From positions 1-41,255 of the forward strand of contig CADARW010000003.1 in assembly GCA_902790405.1 (NCBI GenBank): a stretch of 41,255 nucleotides of DNA, read 5' to 3'. The notes beneath the pieces were generated by a model, which was not told the DNA's origin, made no database searches, and saw only the letters and a list, made by a program, of their open reading frames with translations. This document shows, one piece after another, positions 14,740-23,207 of this stretch (position 1 is the stretch's first letter; each line of letters starts with the position of its first letter). The translations under genes were made by a program, and so were the position numbers. Source of the DNA: an uncultured Bacteroidia bacterium. Its GTDB lineage: Bacteria > Bacteroidota > Bacteroidia > Bacteroidales > ML635J-15.

Positions 14740-15303
14740 TCAGATTTTTATTCCCTTTTTTGCTGCGTACTCCTTCCAGCTCTTGCAAGGTTTTTCGCCT
14801 GACAAAATATTGCCTTTTTGGTAGTAGTGGCACATGGCGATTGCAATAGCATCGGTAGCATCAAGTTTTTCGGGAAGTTCCTCGATTTTCAGCAGTTTCT
14901 GCAACATGGCAGCAACCTGTTCCTTAGAGGCGGCGCCATTGCCAGTAATCGCCAACTTCACCTTTCGCGGTGCATATTCAAATATAGGTATTGTACGTTG
15001 CAGACCAGCAGCGATAGCGGCACCCTGCGCGCGACCCAACTTCAGCATCGACTGCACATTTTTGCCCTGAAATGGCGCTTCTATTGCAATTTCGTCGGGA
15101 TGAAAACCATCGATAAGCTGAGTGGTACGCTCGAAAATGTATTTCAGTTTGGTGAAATGGTCGTCCATTTTGCGCATATCGACAATGCCGAAAGCCACAA
15201 GTTCGATTTTCTTGCCCAACTCATGGATTATTCCGTAGCCCATGATGTTGCTTCCCGGGTCGATACCGAGAATTATCCTATCTTTTTCAATCACTTGTGC
15301 CAT
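14740..15303 (-). CDS. ruvC: Crossover junction endodeoxyribonuclease RuvC
   Basis: A 187-residue Holliday-junction resolvase of the RNase H fold. All four acidic active-site positions are visible: D15 in ILGIDPGSN, E75 in IAIEAPF, and D148 and D151 in KLDATDAIAIA. It dimerises on junctions made by RuvAB and nicks two opposing strands. Length is close to E. coli RuvC (173) with a short lysine-rich tail. Its start overlaps the end of the upstream TPR gene by 17 nt, so the two genes are probably co-transcribed and translationally coupled. Confidence 0.96.
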   Translation of the reverse strand: MAQVIEKDRIILGIDPGSNIMGYGIIHELGKKIELVAFGIVDMRKMDDHFTKLKYIFERTTQLIDGFHPDEIAIEAPFQGKNVQSMLKLGRAQGAAIAAGLQRTIPIFEYAPRKVKLAITGNGAASKEQVAAMLQKLLKIEELPEKLDATDAIAIAMCHYYQKGNILSGEKPCKSWKEYAAKKGIKI

Positions 15304-17101
15304 TGCGCAACGCCCTCATCCTTTTTCGCGCCTCCACGGTATAAATGCTTCCCGCGTAGTCGGAGATTATCTTGAAATATGAATTTTCGGCTTCTTCGAC
15401 ATTATTTTGCCGTTCGCATATCTGGGCATAACGGAAAAGTGCATTGTCGGCCAGCACGTCGAAACCGTATTTTGTAAACACTTCCTTGTACAGAGAGGCA
15501 GCCTTTGCAAGGTCGTTCGAAAGTTCGTAAATCTGTGCCTTACGGTAAAGCACATCGTCGATAAGCGAATGGCTCGGATACTTCTGTTCGATGGAATCGA
15601 GACATTTCAAAGCCTTTGTGTATTGCTTCGAGAAGGTATAAAAGTCGGCACGTGCAAAAGTCTGCATGGTGCTTTCGGTGGTGTCCATATCGTAGTTTTC
15701 GGTAATAAAAAGGCTGAGTTCCAAAGCATCGTTCGAAATAAGTTTCGAAGTGCCAGCCTTCAGCACGTCGAGCTGAGCCTGCGCCCACTCGAACTGACCA
15801 GTGTAATAAGCCAGCTTTGCCTTACGGAAACGCGCCTCGTTGGTAATGTCGGCGCTGGCGTTCGACTTTTCGATCTGCGCATACAGCAAAGTAGCATCCC
15901 ACGGATTGTTGTTGAGCATGTATATGTCGCCCAGAAGCATTTTCAGTTCGGGAGTTTTGTTCTTGTAGTAATTGCTCGAAATTGCTTCATTTATAACGTC
16001 TATCGCTTCGTCGTACTTATTGAGGTAGAACGCCTTCAGCTGTGCCGAAGTTATTATTATGTCGTAGGCTTTTGTTATCGCCAGTTCCTTGAGAGCCAAG
16101 TTGATTGTAGAATCGAGAGACTTCAATTCGTTGATGTCTGGATTCAATTTCGACACCGCTTTCTTGTACGAAACATTCAGCATACCTATGTAAGCCTCGT
16201 TATACAGCGTCGAACGGGTTTTTCGTTTTACAAGATACTCGAATGCACGCTTAGAGATGTCGTACTCGCCCATTTTAGCCATTTCATCTCCAAACTCGAC
16301 GATTTCCTTATCGTTGCTCTGCGGCACACGCTTATTGTAGGCAATCAGCTGTGCAAGAGCCATTTCGTTTCGTCCAGTCTGGGTGTACAACCAAATGGTA
16401 AGGGCATTGAGTGGTGCGCTGTTTGGCTTTTTCTGAGCCTGTGCAATGAGAGCCTTCTCGATTATCGGTTCGGCCTTGTCTTCGCTGTCGTTGGCAAGCA
16501 CATACGACAGACGCGATTCGATAACACTAAGAGTTTCCGGGTTCAGATAATCGAGATAATGCTCCATCATCTGCTCGTAGTTCTTCTCGACGCTATAGAT
16601 GTTACCTATTTCGAGTCCGTATTTTTTGTTCGGGAATTTTTTCTCGGCTCTTTCGTAAAGGTCGATGGCATGCTGAAATTGGCGGTACATCTGGAATGCG
16701 CTTGCTGCGTTTGCTACCGAAGATTCGTTGGCGAGAGCCAGCTCCTTTGCCTTGGCGAACTGCTCCTCGCTATCGGCGGCGCGATTGAGGTTATAGTAAA
16801 CCATGCCGAGGTCGATGAGCAGGTAGAAATCATTTTTCTTCTTTTTCACTTCTTTTTTCAAAAACTTCTCGGCTGCATCAAAATCCTTCAGCAACGTTAA
16901 GCACGACAAATACATATCGCGATAGCTCTTGTACTCGGTCTTAGCATAAAGGTCCTGATACAAAGTAAGAGCCTTCTCGTACTCGCCGTTCTGGTAGTAC
17001 TTGCTTGCCAGCTGCACGTTGCTAGTTTCGCCCTGCGACATTGCCGGCAGCGAAAGAGCCATACAAATGGCGGTGAGTATTAAGAGCAAAAAGTTTTTCA
17101 T
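15287..17101 (-). CDS. Periplasmic tetratricopeptide-repeat protein
   Basis: 604 residues from the ATG at 17099-17101. This start gives a signal peptide (MKNFLLLILTAICMALSLPA, cut near MSQ) and lies 16 nt or so from the predicted transcription start. An upstream ATG at 17146 would precede the promoter and is rejected. The mature protein is helical throughout, with TPR-type blocks such as YYQNGEYEKALTLYQDLY at the N-terminus and LAKAASLYKEVFTKYG, ALFRYAQICERQNNVEEAEN and YFKIISDYAGS at the C-terminus. The latter resemble YfiO/BamD- or YbgF-type TPRs. Probably a periplasmic scaffold; partner unknown. It overlaps ruvC by 17 nt. Confidence 0.85.
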   Translation of the reverse strand: MKNFLLLILTAICMALSLPAMSQGETSNVQLASKYYQNGEYEKALTLYQDLYAKTEYKSYRDMYLSCLTLLKDFDAAEKFLKKEVKKKKNDFYLLIDLGMVYYNLNRAADSEEQFAKAKELALANESSVANAASAFQMYRQFQHAIDLYERAEKKFPNKKYGLEIGNIYSVEKNYEQMMEHYLDYLNPETLSVIESRLSYVLANDSEDKAEPIIEKALIAQAQKKPNSAPLNALTIWLYTQTGRNEMALAQLIAYNKRVPQSNDKEIVEFGDEMAKMGEYDISKRAFEYLVKRKTRSTLYNEAYIGMLNVSYKKAVSKLNPDINELKSLDSTINLALKELAITKAYDIIITSAQLKAFYLNKYDEAIDVINEAISSNYYKNKTPELKMLLGDIYMLNNNPWDATLLYAQIEKSNASADITNEARFRKAKLAYYTGQFEWAQAQLDVLKAGTSKLISNDALELSLFITENYDMDTTESTMQTFARADFYTFSKQYTKALKCLDSIEQKYPSHSLIDDVLYRKAQIYELSNDLAKAASLYKEVFTKYGFDVLADNALFRYAQICERQNNVEEAENSYFKIISDYAGSIYTVEARKRMRALRNGTSD

Positions 17102-17123
17102 CACCGTTACGATTTTGAAACTG

Positions 17124-17154
17124 CAAAAATATTTCATTGGGCGCACTTTTCAAA
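17124..17154 (-). promoter_or_regulatory. Promoter of the TPR-ruvC unit
   Basis: On the minus strand, TTTG (17151-17154), a 19-nt spacer and TATTTTTG (17124-17131). It is back to back with the tRNA-Gln promoter. Confidence 0.75.
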
Positions 17155-17185
17155 GTGTGGAACAAATGATTTTTTCAAAAATAAT

Positions 17186-17216
17186 TTTGCAGGCTATCAA
17201 ATTATATATATTTTTG
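17186..17216 (+). promoter_or_regulatory. Promoter of tRNA-Gln
   Basis: TTTG (17186-17189), a 19-nt spacer and TATTTTTG (17209-17216). The tRNA begins 26 nt after the box. Confidence 0.75.
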
Positions 17217-17241
17217 CAGTCCCAAATTCAATGGGAAATGA

Positions 17242-17314
17242 TTGTCCCTTTGCATAATGGTAGTGCACCAGATTTTGGTTCTGGCTGTGGAGGTTCGATT
17301 CCTCCAGGGACAAC
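17242..17314 (+). tRNA. tRNA-Gln(TTG)
   Basis: TTGTCCC (17242-17248) pairs with GGGACAA (17307-17313). The anticodon arm CCAGA-TTTTGGT-TCTGG gives anticodon TTG. The T arm is GGAGGTTCGATTCCTCC. The 3' CCA is not encoded. Confidence 0.95.
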
Positions 17315-17315
17315 G

Positions 17316-17345
17316 AAAGAGCGGCATACAAGAGCCGCTTTTTTT
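17316..17345 (+). terminator. Intrinsic terminator after tRNA-Gln
   Basis: AGCGGC (17320-17325) pairs with GCCGCT (17334-17339), followed by a run of T. Confidence 0.8.
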
Positions 17346-17362
17346 GTGCTACCATGTAATTT

Positions 17363-17396
17363 TTTGTTGGGATGCCACGTTTTTTCCCTATTTTTG
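17363..17396 (+). promoter_or_regulatory. Promoter of the methyltransferase / FMN-4Fe-4S / AI-2E operon
   Basis: TTTG (17363-17366), a 22-nt spacer and TATTTTTG (17389-17396). It places transcription start near 17403 and so selects the ATG at 17419 over the earlier in-frame ATG at 17398. Confidence 0.6.
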
Positions 17397-17418
17397 CATG
17401 GTAATTATTATAGCTTCA

Positions 17419-18123
17419 ATGGACTCAAAAGGTATTCTATATCTCATACCCAACAAGATAAGCGAGGCACCGCTCGACGATGTTGTGCCACAGAGACTTG
17501 TCGCACTTGTGCCAACCATAAAGCACTACATTGTAGAGGACGTGCGTACGGTGCGCCGCTATCTGCGACAGCTTAACCGTGAAGTGGATATTGATTCCAC
17601 AACTTTCTACGAACTCAACAAGCACACCATCGACACCGACATTTCTAACTACCTTGATGCTGCCGAAAATGGCGAAAACATTGGACTTATCAGCGAGGCT
17701 GGACTTCCCTGCGTCGCCGACCCGGGAAATGTGATTGTGGCAATGGCCCATCGCAAGGGAATTAAGGTTGTGCCGCTGGTAGGACCTTGCTCTATGATGA
17801 TGGCGCTTATGGCTTCGGGGCTCAATGGACAGAACTTCGCCTTCAACGGCTATATTCCAATCGACCAACCCGAGCGCACACGCAAGCTACGCGACCTCGA
17901 GGCCCGCTCGCGAAAGGAAGGACAGTCGCAGATATTCATGGACACTCCATACCGCAACAACCGCCTGTTCGACGACCTTAAGGCAACGCTTTCGCCACAG
18001 ACAATGCTTTGTATCGCTCTCAATATTACTTCCGACGACGAGTTTATCTGCACAAAATCCATTGCCGAGTGGAAGCGAGAAAAACTTGATTTGAACAAAA
18101 AACCTTGTATTTTCATAATATGA
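17419..18123 (+). CDS. SAM-dependent methyltransferase of the tetrapyrrole-methylase fold (RsmI-like)
   Basis: A 234-residue protein of the TP_methylase superfamily. The blocks GLISEAGLPCVADPG (89-103) and VVPLVGPCSMMMALMASGL (117-135) match the SAM-binding loops of RsmI (YraL), which 2'-O-methylates C1402 of 16S rRNA. It is about 50 residues shorter than E. coli RsmI and lacks the C-terminal domain. The N-terminal glycine-rich start (PLGNLGD type) is replaced by YLIPNKISEAPLDDVVP. It is therefore a distinct Bacteroidota paralogue and its substrate is not certain. Its TGA overlaps the next ATG (ATGA at 18120-18123). Confidence 0.85.
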   Translation: MDSKGILYLIPNKISEAPLDDVVPQRLVALVPTIKHYIVEDVRTVRRYLRQLNREVDIDSTTFYELNKHTIDTDISNYLDAAENGENIGLISEAGLPCVADPGNVIVAMAHRKGIKVVPLVGPCSMMMALMASGLNGQNFAFNGYIPIDQPERTRKLRDLEARSRKEGQSQIFMDTPYRNNRLFDDLKATLSPQTMLCIALNITSDDEFICTKSIAEWKREKLDLNKKPCIFII

Positions 18124-19316
18124 ATCGACTTATAAAAATATCCATCCTTCTCGTCTTTGCCGTGGCAATATGCCTGACATCGGGCAAGGTGTTCAACATT
18201 GAGATAGGAACAAAATCGGCAGAAAAAATAACAGAGCTTGGCGACTCAACAGCCTGCTTTGCCGAAATAGTTGAAAATTTCTCGTACTACGAATACACAG
18301 CCGACAACGACTGCTACCTGCTTTACGACAAGTCGGAAAAATTGGTGGGCAAAGCACTTTTCTCGATGCCATATTGTGCCGACATAAAGGGCTATGCTGG
18401 AAATGTTCCGCTCGTAATCCTGCTTTCGCCCGACAACAAGGTGCAGAAAGTACATCTGCTCGACAACAACGAAACGCCATCCTTCCTCGACCGTGTAGTG
18501 GCAAAAGGTTTCCTCGAAAGCTGGAATGGACTTTCGACCGACGAGGCAAAAGCAAAGCAGGTGGATGCTGTGACTGGCGCAACCTACTCAAGTTCGGCAA
18601 TATCGAAATCGGTAAGAGTTCGCCTCGAAACTTACGCCGGCAGTGCCACGACTTCTGCCGAAACGGAGAATATGGGCAACCTCGTGGGATTCATCGCCTC
18701 AATGGTATTCCTGCTGTTCGCAGGATTCTGCTTCTGGGAACCGCAACGGACAAGAAAATTCCGCATTGTGCTGCTACTGGCATCAATCGGAATACTTGGC
18801 TTCTGGCTCGGACAGTTCATCAGCATTGCAAAATTGTCGGCATGGCTTGTTTCGGGTGTTAACTGGCAGATGGAAATATTCCTGTTCATTGTGCTTGTGG
18901 CTGGAATTATGGCTCCGCTTTTCCTCGGCAAGCAGTTCTACTGCATGTATGTATGTCCGTTCGGCGCTTGCCAAGAACTTGTCGGCAAGGTAAATCCCAA
19001 GCACAAGCTGAAGATTTCGCCCAAGGTTGCAAAATGGCTGCGCTACTTGCGTTATGTTCTGCTTGTAGTGCTTGGTGCATTGCTATGTACTTCGCTCGAC
19101 ATCAGCATCGAGAACTTTGAGCCATTCTCGGCATTCAAGTTCCAGTTTGCATCATTGGCAGTGCTGATACTTGCAGGTGTTATACTCGTAATGTCTATTT
19201 TTGTAAACCGTCCGTGGTGTACTTTCCTCTGCCCTACTGGCGCATTTTTCTCGCTGTTTATGAAGAAAACGGCACAAAATTCGCAGGAAAAAGATTCAAA
19301 CACAAACAAAGAATAA
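18120..19316 (+). CDS. Membrane FMN-binding / 4Fe-4S protein (NosR/NapH-like)
   Basis: 398 residues starting at the ATG of an ATGA overlap with the methyltransferase gene. An N-terminal membrane anchor precedes a periplasmic FMN-binding domain (about 45-170). This carries VTGATYSSSA (151-160), the motif in which a threonine (here probably T155) takes covalent FMN in RnfG/NqrC proteins. Five hydrophobic segments follow (about 186-206, 214-236, 251-270, 312-326, 345-362). Two cytosolic cysteine motifs are present: CMYVCPFGAC (275-284) and WCTFLCPTG (366-374). These resemble the NapH/NosR iron-sulfur motifs but each has fewer than four cysteines. It probably passes electrons across the inner membrane; donor and acceptor are unknown. 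Confidence 0.85.
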   Translation: MNRLIKISILLVFAVAICLTSGKVFNIEIGTKSAEKITELGDSTACFAEIVENFSYYEYTADNDCYLLYDKSEKLVGKALFSMPYCADIKGYAGNVPLVILLSPDNKVQKVHLLDNNETPSFLDRVVAKGFLESWNGLSTDEAKAKQVDAVTGATYSSSAISKSVRVRLETYAGSATTSAETENMGNLVGFIASMVFLLFAGFCFWEPQRTRKFRIVLLLASIGILGFWLGQFISIAKLSAWLVSGVNWQMEIFLFIVLVAGIMAPLFLGKQFYCMYVCPFGACQELVGKVNPKHKLKISPKVAKWLRYLRYVLLVVLGALLCTSLDISIENFEPFSAFKFQFASLAVLILAGVILVMSIFVNRPWCTFLCPTGAFFSLFMKKTAQNSQEKDSNTNKE

Positions 19317-19317
19317 A

Positions 19318-20541
19318 ATGTCAAAATACCGCAAATATATCATAGGTTTTATCGGATTGGTAATTCTGGTGCTTTTCTGCATCTACTTTTCCAACATTGT
19401 GTGGTGGCTGCTGATTGCCGGTTTCATAGCGGCAATTTCGAGCCCGATTGTAAAACTTTTGGACAAGATTCATTTCGGTCGTTTCCAGATGCCCCGCTGG
19501 GTGTCGGCAATGATTACTACCATACTTATATGGGGAGTGCTGGTTCTGTTTGTTGTGCTGACGGTTCCGTTTGTCGGTAAGCAGATCGCTCAGTTCCAGG
19601 ACATCGACATCGAAAGCCTGCAGGCAGGTCTTAGCCAACCTATACAGAAGATTGACGAGTTTGTCCGCTCGTACCCTATTTTCGGTATGCCCGAATTTTC
19701 GACCGAAGATGTAATTATTGAAAACGTAAAGGATGTAATCAACTTCTCGGCACTCGGCAACATTGCCGGCAACCTTGGAAGCACGGCTATCGCGTTGTTT
19801 TTGTCGTTGTTTTCGATAACATTCTTCACTTATTTCTTCCTCAAGGAGACCAAGCTTTTCCGCAGCCTGATTATGGCGCTTGTGCCAACTCGCTACGAGG
19901 AAAAGGCAACCCATATCCTCGACAAGCTTCCGAAGCTCATCAAGAACTACCTGCATGGGATTTTCTTCGAGATGCTGTCGGTTACGACATTGATAACCAT
20001 CGGAATGCTGATTTGCGGACAGAACTTTGGACTTTCGCTGCTGATTGGTATGCTCTGCGGATTCCTCAACATTATCCCGTACATCGGACCGTGGATTGGC
20101 GCGGCAATCGGAATTGCTTTCATTGGTGCCGCCAATGTGAACCTCGACTTCTACACCTACACTATGCCGCAGATTTACGGCTTGCTGATAACGGTTGTTG
20201 TTGTAAGGCTGATTGATGACTTTGTCTTCCAGCCGTTCTTCTATTCGCGCAGTGTAAACGCACATCCGCTCGAGATTTTCATTGTGATAATTGTGGCAGG
20301 AACGCTCTATGGCATTGTAGGAATGATGCTTGCAATCCCTGTCTATACCGTGTTGCGCGTGGTAGCGAAGGAATTTCTGTCGGAGTACAAGATTGTCCGC
20401 AAACTTACGCGTGGCATCGACGATGAAAAACCGCAGAAAACAAAGGAAATTACAAACGGAGCCTCAGTCCAGAAGCGTCAGAACAGACGGCACTATAGGA
20501 GAAGGCCAAACAAGCAGGCAGCTGTGGACAAAAAGGAATAG
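19318..20541 (+). CDS. AI-2E family (PerM/TqsA-type) membrane permease
   Basis: A 407-residue polytopic protein starting 1 nt after the upstream stop. It has two N-terminal membrane helices, a third near 70-90, a soluble amphipathic stretch (about 90-150) and a cluster of C-terminal helices. Family blocks include FFLKETKLF, the glycine-rich GMLCGFLNIIPYIGPWIGAAIG (about 240-262) and RLIDDFVFQPFFYSRSVNAHP (about 300-320), all typical of PF01594. The last ~45 residues form a highly basic tail (RQNRRHYRRRPNK) that is not part of the conserved fold. Members include AI-2 exporters and Na+/H+ antiporters, so the substrate is unassigned. Confidence 0.88.
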   Translation: MSKYRKYIIGFIGLVILVLFCIYFSNIVWWLLIAGFIAAISSPIVKLLDKIHFGRFQMPRWVSAMITTILIWGVLVLFVVLTVPFVGKQIAQFQDIDIESLQAGLSQPIQKIDEFVRSYPIFGMPEFSTEDVIIENVKDVINFSALGNIAGNLGSTAIALFLSLFSITFFTYFFLKETKLFRSLIMALVPTRYEEKATHILDKLPKLIKNYLHGIFFEMLSVTTLITIGMLICGQNFGLSLLIGMLCGFLNIIPYIGPWIGAAIGIAFIGAANVNLDFYTYTMPQIYGLLITVVVVRLIDDFVFQPFFYSRSVNAHPLEIFIVIIVAGTLYGIVGMMLAIPVYTVLRVVAKEFLSEYKIVRKLTRGIDDEKPQKTKEITNGASVQKRQNRRHYRRRPNKQAAVDKKE

Positions 20542-20587
20542 ATACTGCTGAGAATTTAGCAGTTTGAGCACTTCGGGGTTTTAAAAC

Positions 20588-20640
20588 TGCGCAATAGACT
20601 GCGCAATATTTTGAAAAAAGTGCGCAATGGAGTGCGCATT
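20588..20640. repeat. Four TGCGCAAT repeats in two pairs
   Basis: TGCGCAAT starts at 20588, 20600, 20621 and, as TGCGCATT, 20633. Spacing within each pair is 12 nt and the pairs are 33 nt apart. The second pair plus the T-run after it (TGCGCA-ATGGAG-TGCGCATTTTTG) could also be a weak terminator for the permease operon. The spacing equally suits a phased protein-binding array. Confidence 0.55.
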
Positions 20641-20762
20641 TTTGTTATGTTTGGCGAGTGTAAAGAATGGAGTGCTATTGAAAATAATCATAGCATTACT
20701 ACCCTCAAAAAAATCTGCTTTTTCCCGATTTTTCCTGTTTTCGCGAAGAATTTGCCTTTTTG

Positions 20763-20777
20763 CGACAAAATTTGTCG
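20763..20777. promoter_or_regulatory. 15-bp operator-like palindrome
   Basis: CGACAAA-A-TTTGTCG is a perfect dyad with 7-bp arms in the 477-bp AT-rich gap upstream of the DnaE-like gene. The rest of the gap (20700-20990) is homopolymer-rich, with repeated TTTTTGCC and TCAAAAA blocks. A short open frame at 20611-20859 has no convincing features. Confidence 0.4.
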
Positions 20778-21003
20778 TAGGTTTTTCGCTGTTTTTGCCT
20801 CAAAAATGGCTCAAAAAGTGGCGTTTTTGGCATCTTCAAAAAATATTATACGCTATTAGCAGATTTTTGCTAGTAAAAATTTAATTAGTACAATAGAACT
20901 ACATAATTTCACATTTTAATAATTGACAAAAATAGGCGTTTTAGCCCCCAAAATGCCTCGCGTGACCGAGCATTAAATTTCAAAAACGTATTGAATAGGG
21001 ATA

Positions 21004-21011
21004 TAATTTTG
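21004..21011 (+). promoter_or_regulatory. -7 box immediately before the DnaE-like gene
   Basis: TAATTTTG fits TAnnTTTG and ends 7 nt before the ATG at 21019. If used, the transcript would be nearly leaderless. Confidence 0.4.
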
Positions 21012-21018
21012 TTTAGTT

Positions 21019-23193
21019 ATGAATAGAGAAATAAAATTTTCCCACCTGCATGTCCATTCGGTTTATTCGAACTTGGATGCAATTTGTAAAACCAAAGATT
21101 TGGTGAAGTGTAGTGCAGAACTTGGCATGAACGCCATTGCGATTACCGACCATGGCAATATGAAAGCCGTAATGGAGATGGCAAAATTTGTCCAAAGACA
21201 AAAGGAACGAGGTCTCATAGACGATTCGTTCAAGTTTATTCCCGGAATGGAAGCTTTTGTGGTTGATGACTTGAAAACCGCGAAATACAATAGCGAAGTT
21301 CGTCATCTTGTGCTGCTGGCAAAGAATATGCAAGGTTACAGAAATCTCTGCCGCCTGAGTTCGCTTGGTTATCTCGAGGGCTTCAATCGGATTCCTCGTA
21401 TTGACCACAAAATGCTTGAAAAGTATTGCGATGGCATAATTGCTTGTTCGGCGTGTCTTGGTGGCGAAATTCAGAGCCTCATTGCCAGTGGTAAGGAAGA
21501 TGAAGCCGAGAAAATGTTATTGTGGTACAAGAATCTGTTTGCCGACGATTTCTACATTGAAATGCAACGCCATGTAAGTGATACCAAAACCTATCGCACA
21601 CAGCAACGAGTAAACGAAGTGTTGTTGCAACTAGCTCGCAAACATGGTGTAAAGGTAATTGCAACAAACGATGTGCATTTCATTAATGCCGACGATGCCG
21701 AAGCACAGGATGAATTCATGTGTCTATCGCGAAAACTAAAGAAATTGCGTACCGATGTCCACTATACTGGTCAGGAATATTTAAAGTCGCCCGAGGAAAT
21801 GGCAGAGTTATTTGCCGACATTCCAGAAGCAATAAGCAATGTTCAGGAAATTGTGGACAAGGTGGATGTGGATATTCTTTCCATGCACGATAGTCACCTT
21901 GTAGTGCCAGTCCCCAACGATTTTGAAAACAGCAAGAATTATTTGAAATTCTTAGTGATGCAGGGTGCTATGTCTCGTTACGGAAAAACAATTCCTTCTG
22001 AAGTGCTCAACCGCATTGAAAAAGAAATGAAGCATTTGACGGGAAACAAAAATTTCGCCGATTACATATTGCTTGCCTATGACATTTATAAGTCAATAAG
22101 AATAGAACTATGTTTACTAGCCCAGGGGTGTGGATTCATGAATGGTTCGATTGTTTGCTACTGCTTGCACTTAACCGAGGTTGACCCGATTAAATATGGG
22201 CTTGCGGATTTTTTATTTTTCAAGGATAGAAACCACTTGCCTATTGCTTTGGAAATTGGGATTGATGACATTGGAAAGGTTCGTAATTACCTTGAGGAAA
22301 AGTACGGTAGTGAAAATTTAGCGGGAGCGGTATCTTTTGTGCCATGGAAAGAAAACTCGTTGAAAAACAACGGTATAAATAATGTTGCAATTTTGGAGGG
22401 GACAGTAAGACAAGACTGGGTTTCGTATAGCGGAGTGCTGATATGTGCAAACGATATTATGTCGAAAGTGCCGTTGTGCCGTGTTGGCAATGATATTGTT
22501 TCGCAGTACAAGATGGAAGAAATAGATTGCTCCGAAGTTTGTGCAATTAAAACATACGACGAAGGTAAATTACTGAGAATCAACTCGATTTTGAAACGGA
22601 TTAAAGACCAAAAAGGTTGCGACATGCGAGTCGAAGATATTCCATTGAACGACAAAGCAACAATTGATTTGATTTGCAGTGGCGATTATGTGTGGTTAAA
22701 CAATAGCCTAACAACATATATGCAGCAACTTAAGTGTGTCGGTTTTAATGAATTGGTTGACTTATGGTCAATCGTCGGTCGTCCTCAGTGGGAATCGATT
22801 GTTGCAAAATACATTGCAGAGAAGAACAATCCGCAAAAAATGTATCCTTCACCTGCTGTTGAGGCGATATTTAAACCTACTGGCGGAATACTTTTTTACA
22901 AGGAACAGTTGTTTAGTCTGCTTATAGATGTGCTTGGATATACTTCAAAGAAGGCATTGGAACTGTATGACGACATGATAGATTCAATTGATGATTTGCA
23001 GTTCCAACAACAAGAATTTGTTCGAAATGGGCTTGAGAAAGGATTTAGTGCTGGTTGCATGGATGAATTTTGGGATATGCTCAGATGTTGGAAAAATTTG
23101 GCTGTTAAGTCAGTATATGTTGGAGATTGTTTGCCTGAGTACCGATTGGCATACTTTAAGGCGAATTTTTTTGAATTTTTTGTTGAAAATTAA
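21019..23193 (+). CDS. DnaE-like protein: intact PHP nuclease domain fused to a degenerate, truncated polymerase core
   Basis: 724 residues, against about 1,000-1,270 for DnaE/ImuC. Residues 7-240 are a PHP domain with the full expected ligand set: HLHVH (9-13), D20, DHG (44-46), E78, H96, C146, D218 and H220, as in PHP domains with metal-dependent 3'-5' exonuclease activity. Residues 375-435 align with the DnaE palm (NGSIVCYCLHLTEVDPIKYGL). Where active enzymes have PDIDIDF, this protein reads ALEIGI, so the two catalytic aspartates become E412 and G414. The third (KMDFLGL) reads KTYDEGK. The GRGSAAG, YRPGP, RRAMGKK and FNKSH blocks are also altered. The fingers-like region ends near 724, with no HhH, OB or clamp/tau-binding parts. 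The uninterrupted frame suggests selection for a non-polymerase role. No imuA or imuB gene is nearby. Confidence 0.85.
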   Translation: MNREIKFSHLHVHSVYSNLDAICKTKDLVKCSAELGMNAIAITDHGNMKAVMEMAKFVQRQKERGLIDDSFKFIPGMEAFVVDDLKTAKYNSEVRHLVLLAKNMQGYRNLCRLSSLGYLEGFNRIPRIDHKMLEKYCDGIIACSACLGGEIQSLIASGKEDEAEKMLLWYKNLFADDFYIEMQRHVSDTKTYRTQQRVNEVLLQLARKHGVKVIATNDVHFINADDAEAQDEFMCLSRKLKKLRTDVHYTGQEYLKSPEEMAELFADIPEAISNVQEIVDKVDVDILSMHDSHLVVPVPNDFENSKNYLKFLVMQGAMSRYGKTIPSEVLNRIEKEMKHLTGNKNFADYILLAYDIYKSIRIELCLLAQGCGFMNGSIVCYCLHLTEVDPIKYGLADFLFFKDRNHLPIALEIGIDDIGKVRNYLEEKYGSENLAGAVSFVPWKENSLKNNGINNVAILEGTVRQDWVSYSGVLICANDIMSKVPLCRVGNDIVSQYKMEEIDCSEVCAIKTYDEGKLLRINSILKRIKDQKGCDMRVEDIPLNDKATIDLICSGDYVWLNNSLTTYMQQLKCVGFNELVDLWSIVGRPQWESIVAKYIAEKNNPQKMYPSPAVEAIFKPTGGILFYKEQLFSLLIDVLGYTSKKALELYDDMIDSIDDLQFQQQEFVRNGLEKGFSAGCMDEFWDMLRCWKNLAVKSVYVGDCLPEYRLAYFKANFFEFFVEN

Positions 23194-23207
23194 ATTGTTG
23201 AATGATT

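Noticed and set aside
15407..16900. Long open frame on the plus strand opposite the TPR gene
   Set aside because: It mirrors the codon pattern of the TPR gene, which has a promoter, signal peptide and TPR motifs. The antisense product is rich in Cys/Phe/Val with no domain.
19321..20265. Long minus-strand frame opposite the AI-2E permease
   Set aside because: Shadow of a well-supported membrane protein gene.
20611..20859. Short plus-strand frame in the AT-rich gap before the DnaE-like gene
   Set aside because: It runs through homopolymers and the TGCGCAAT array, with no promoter at usable spacing and no domain-like sequence.
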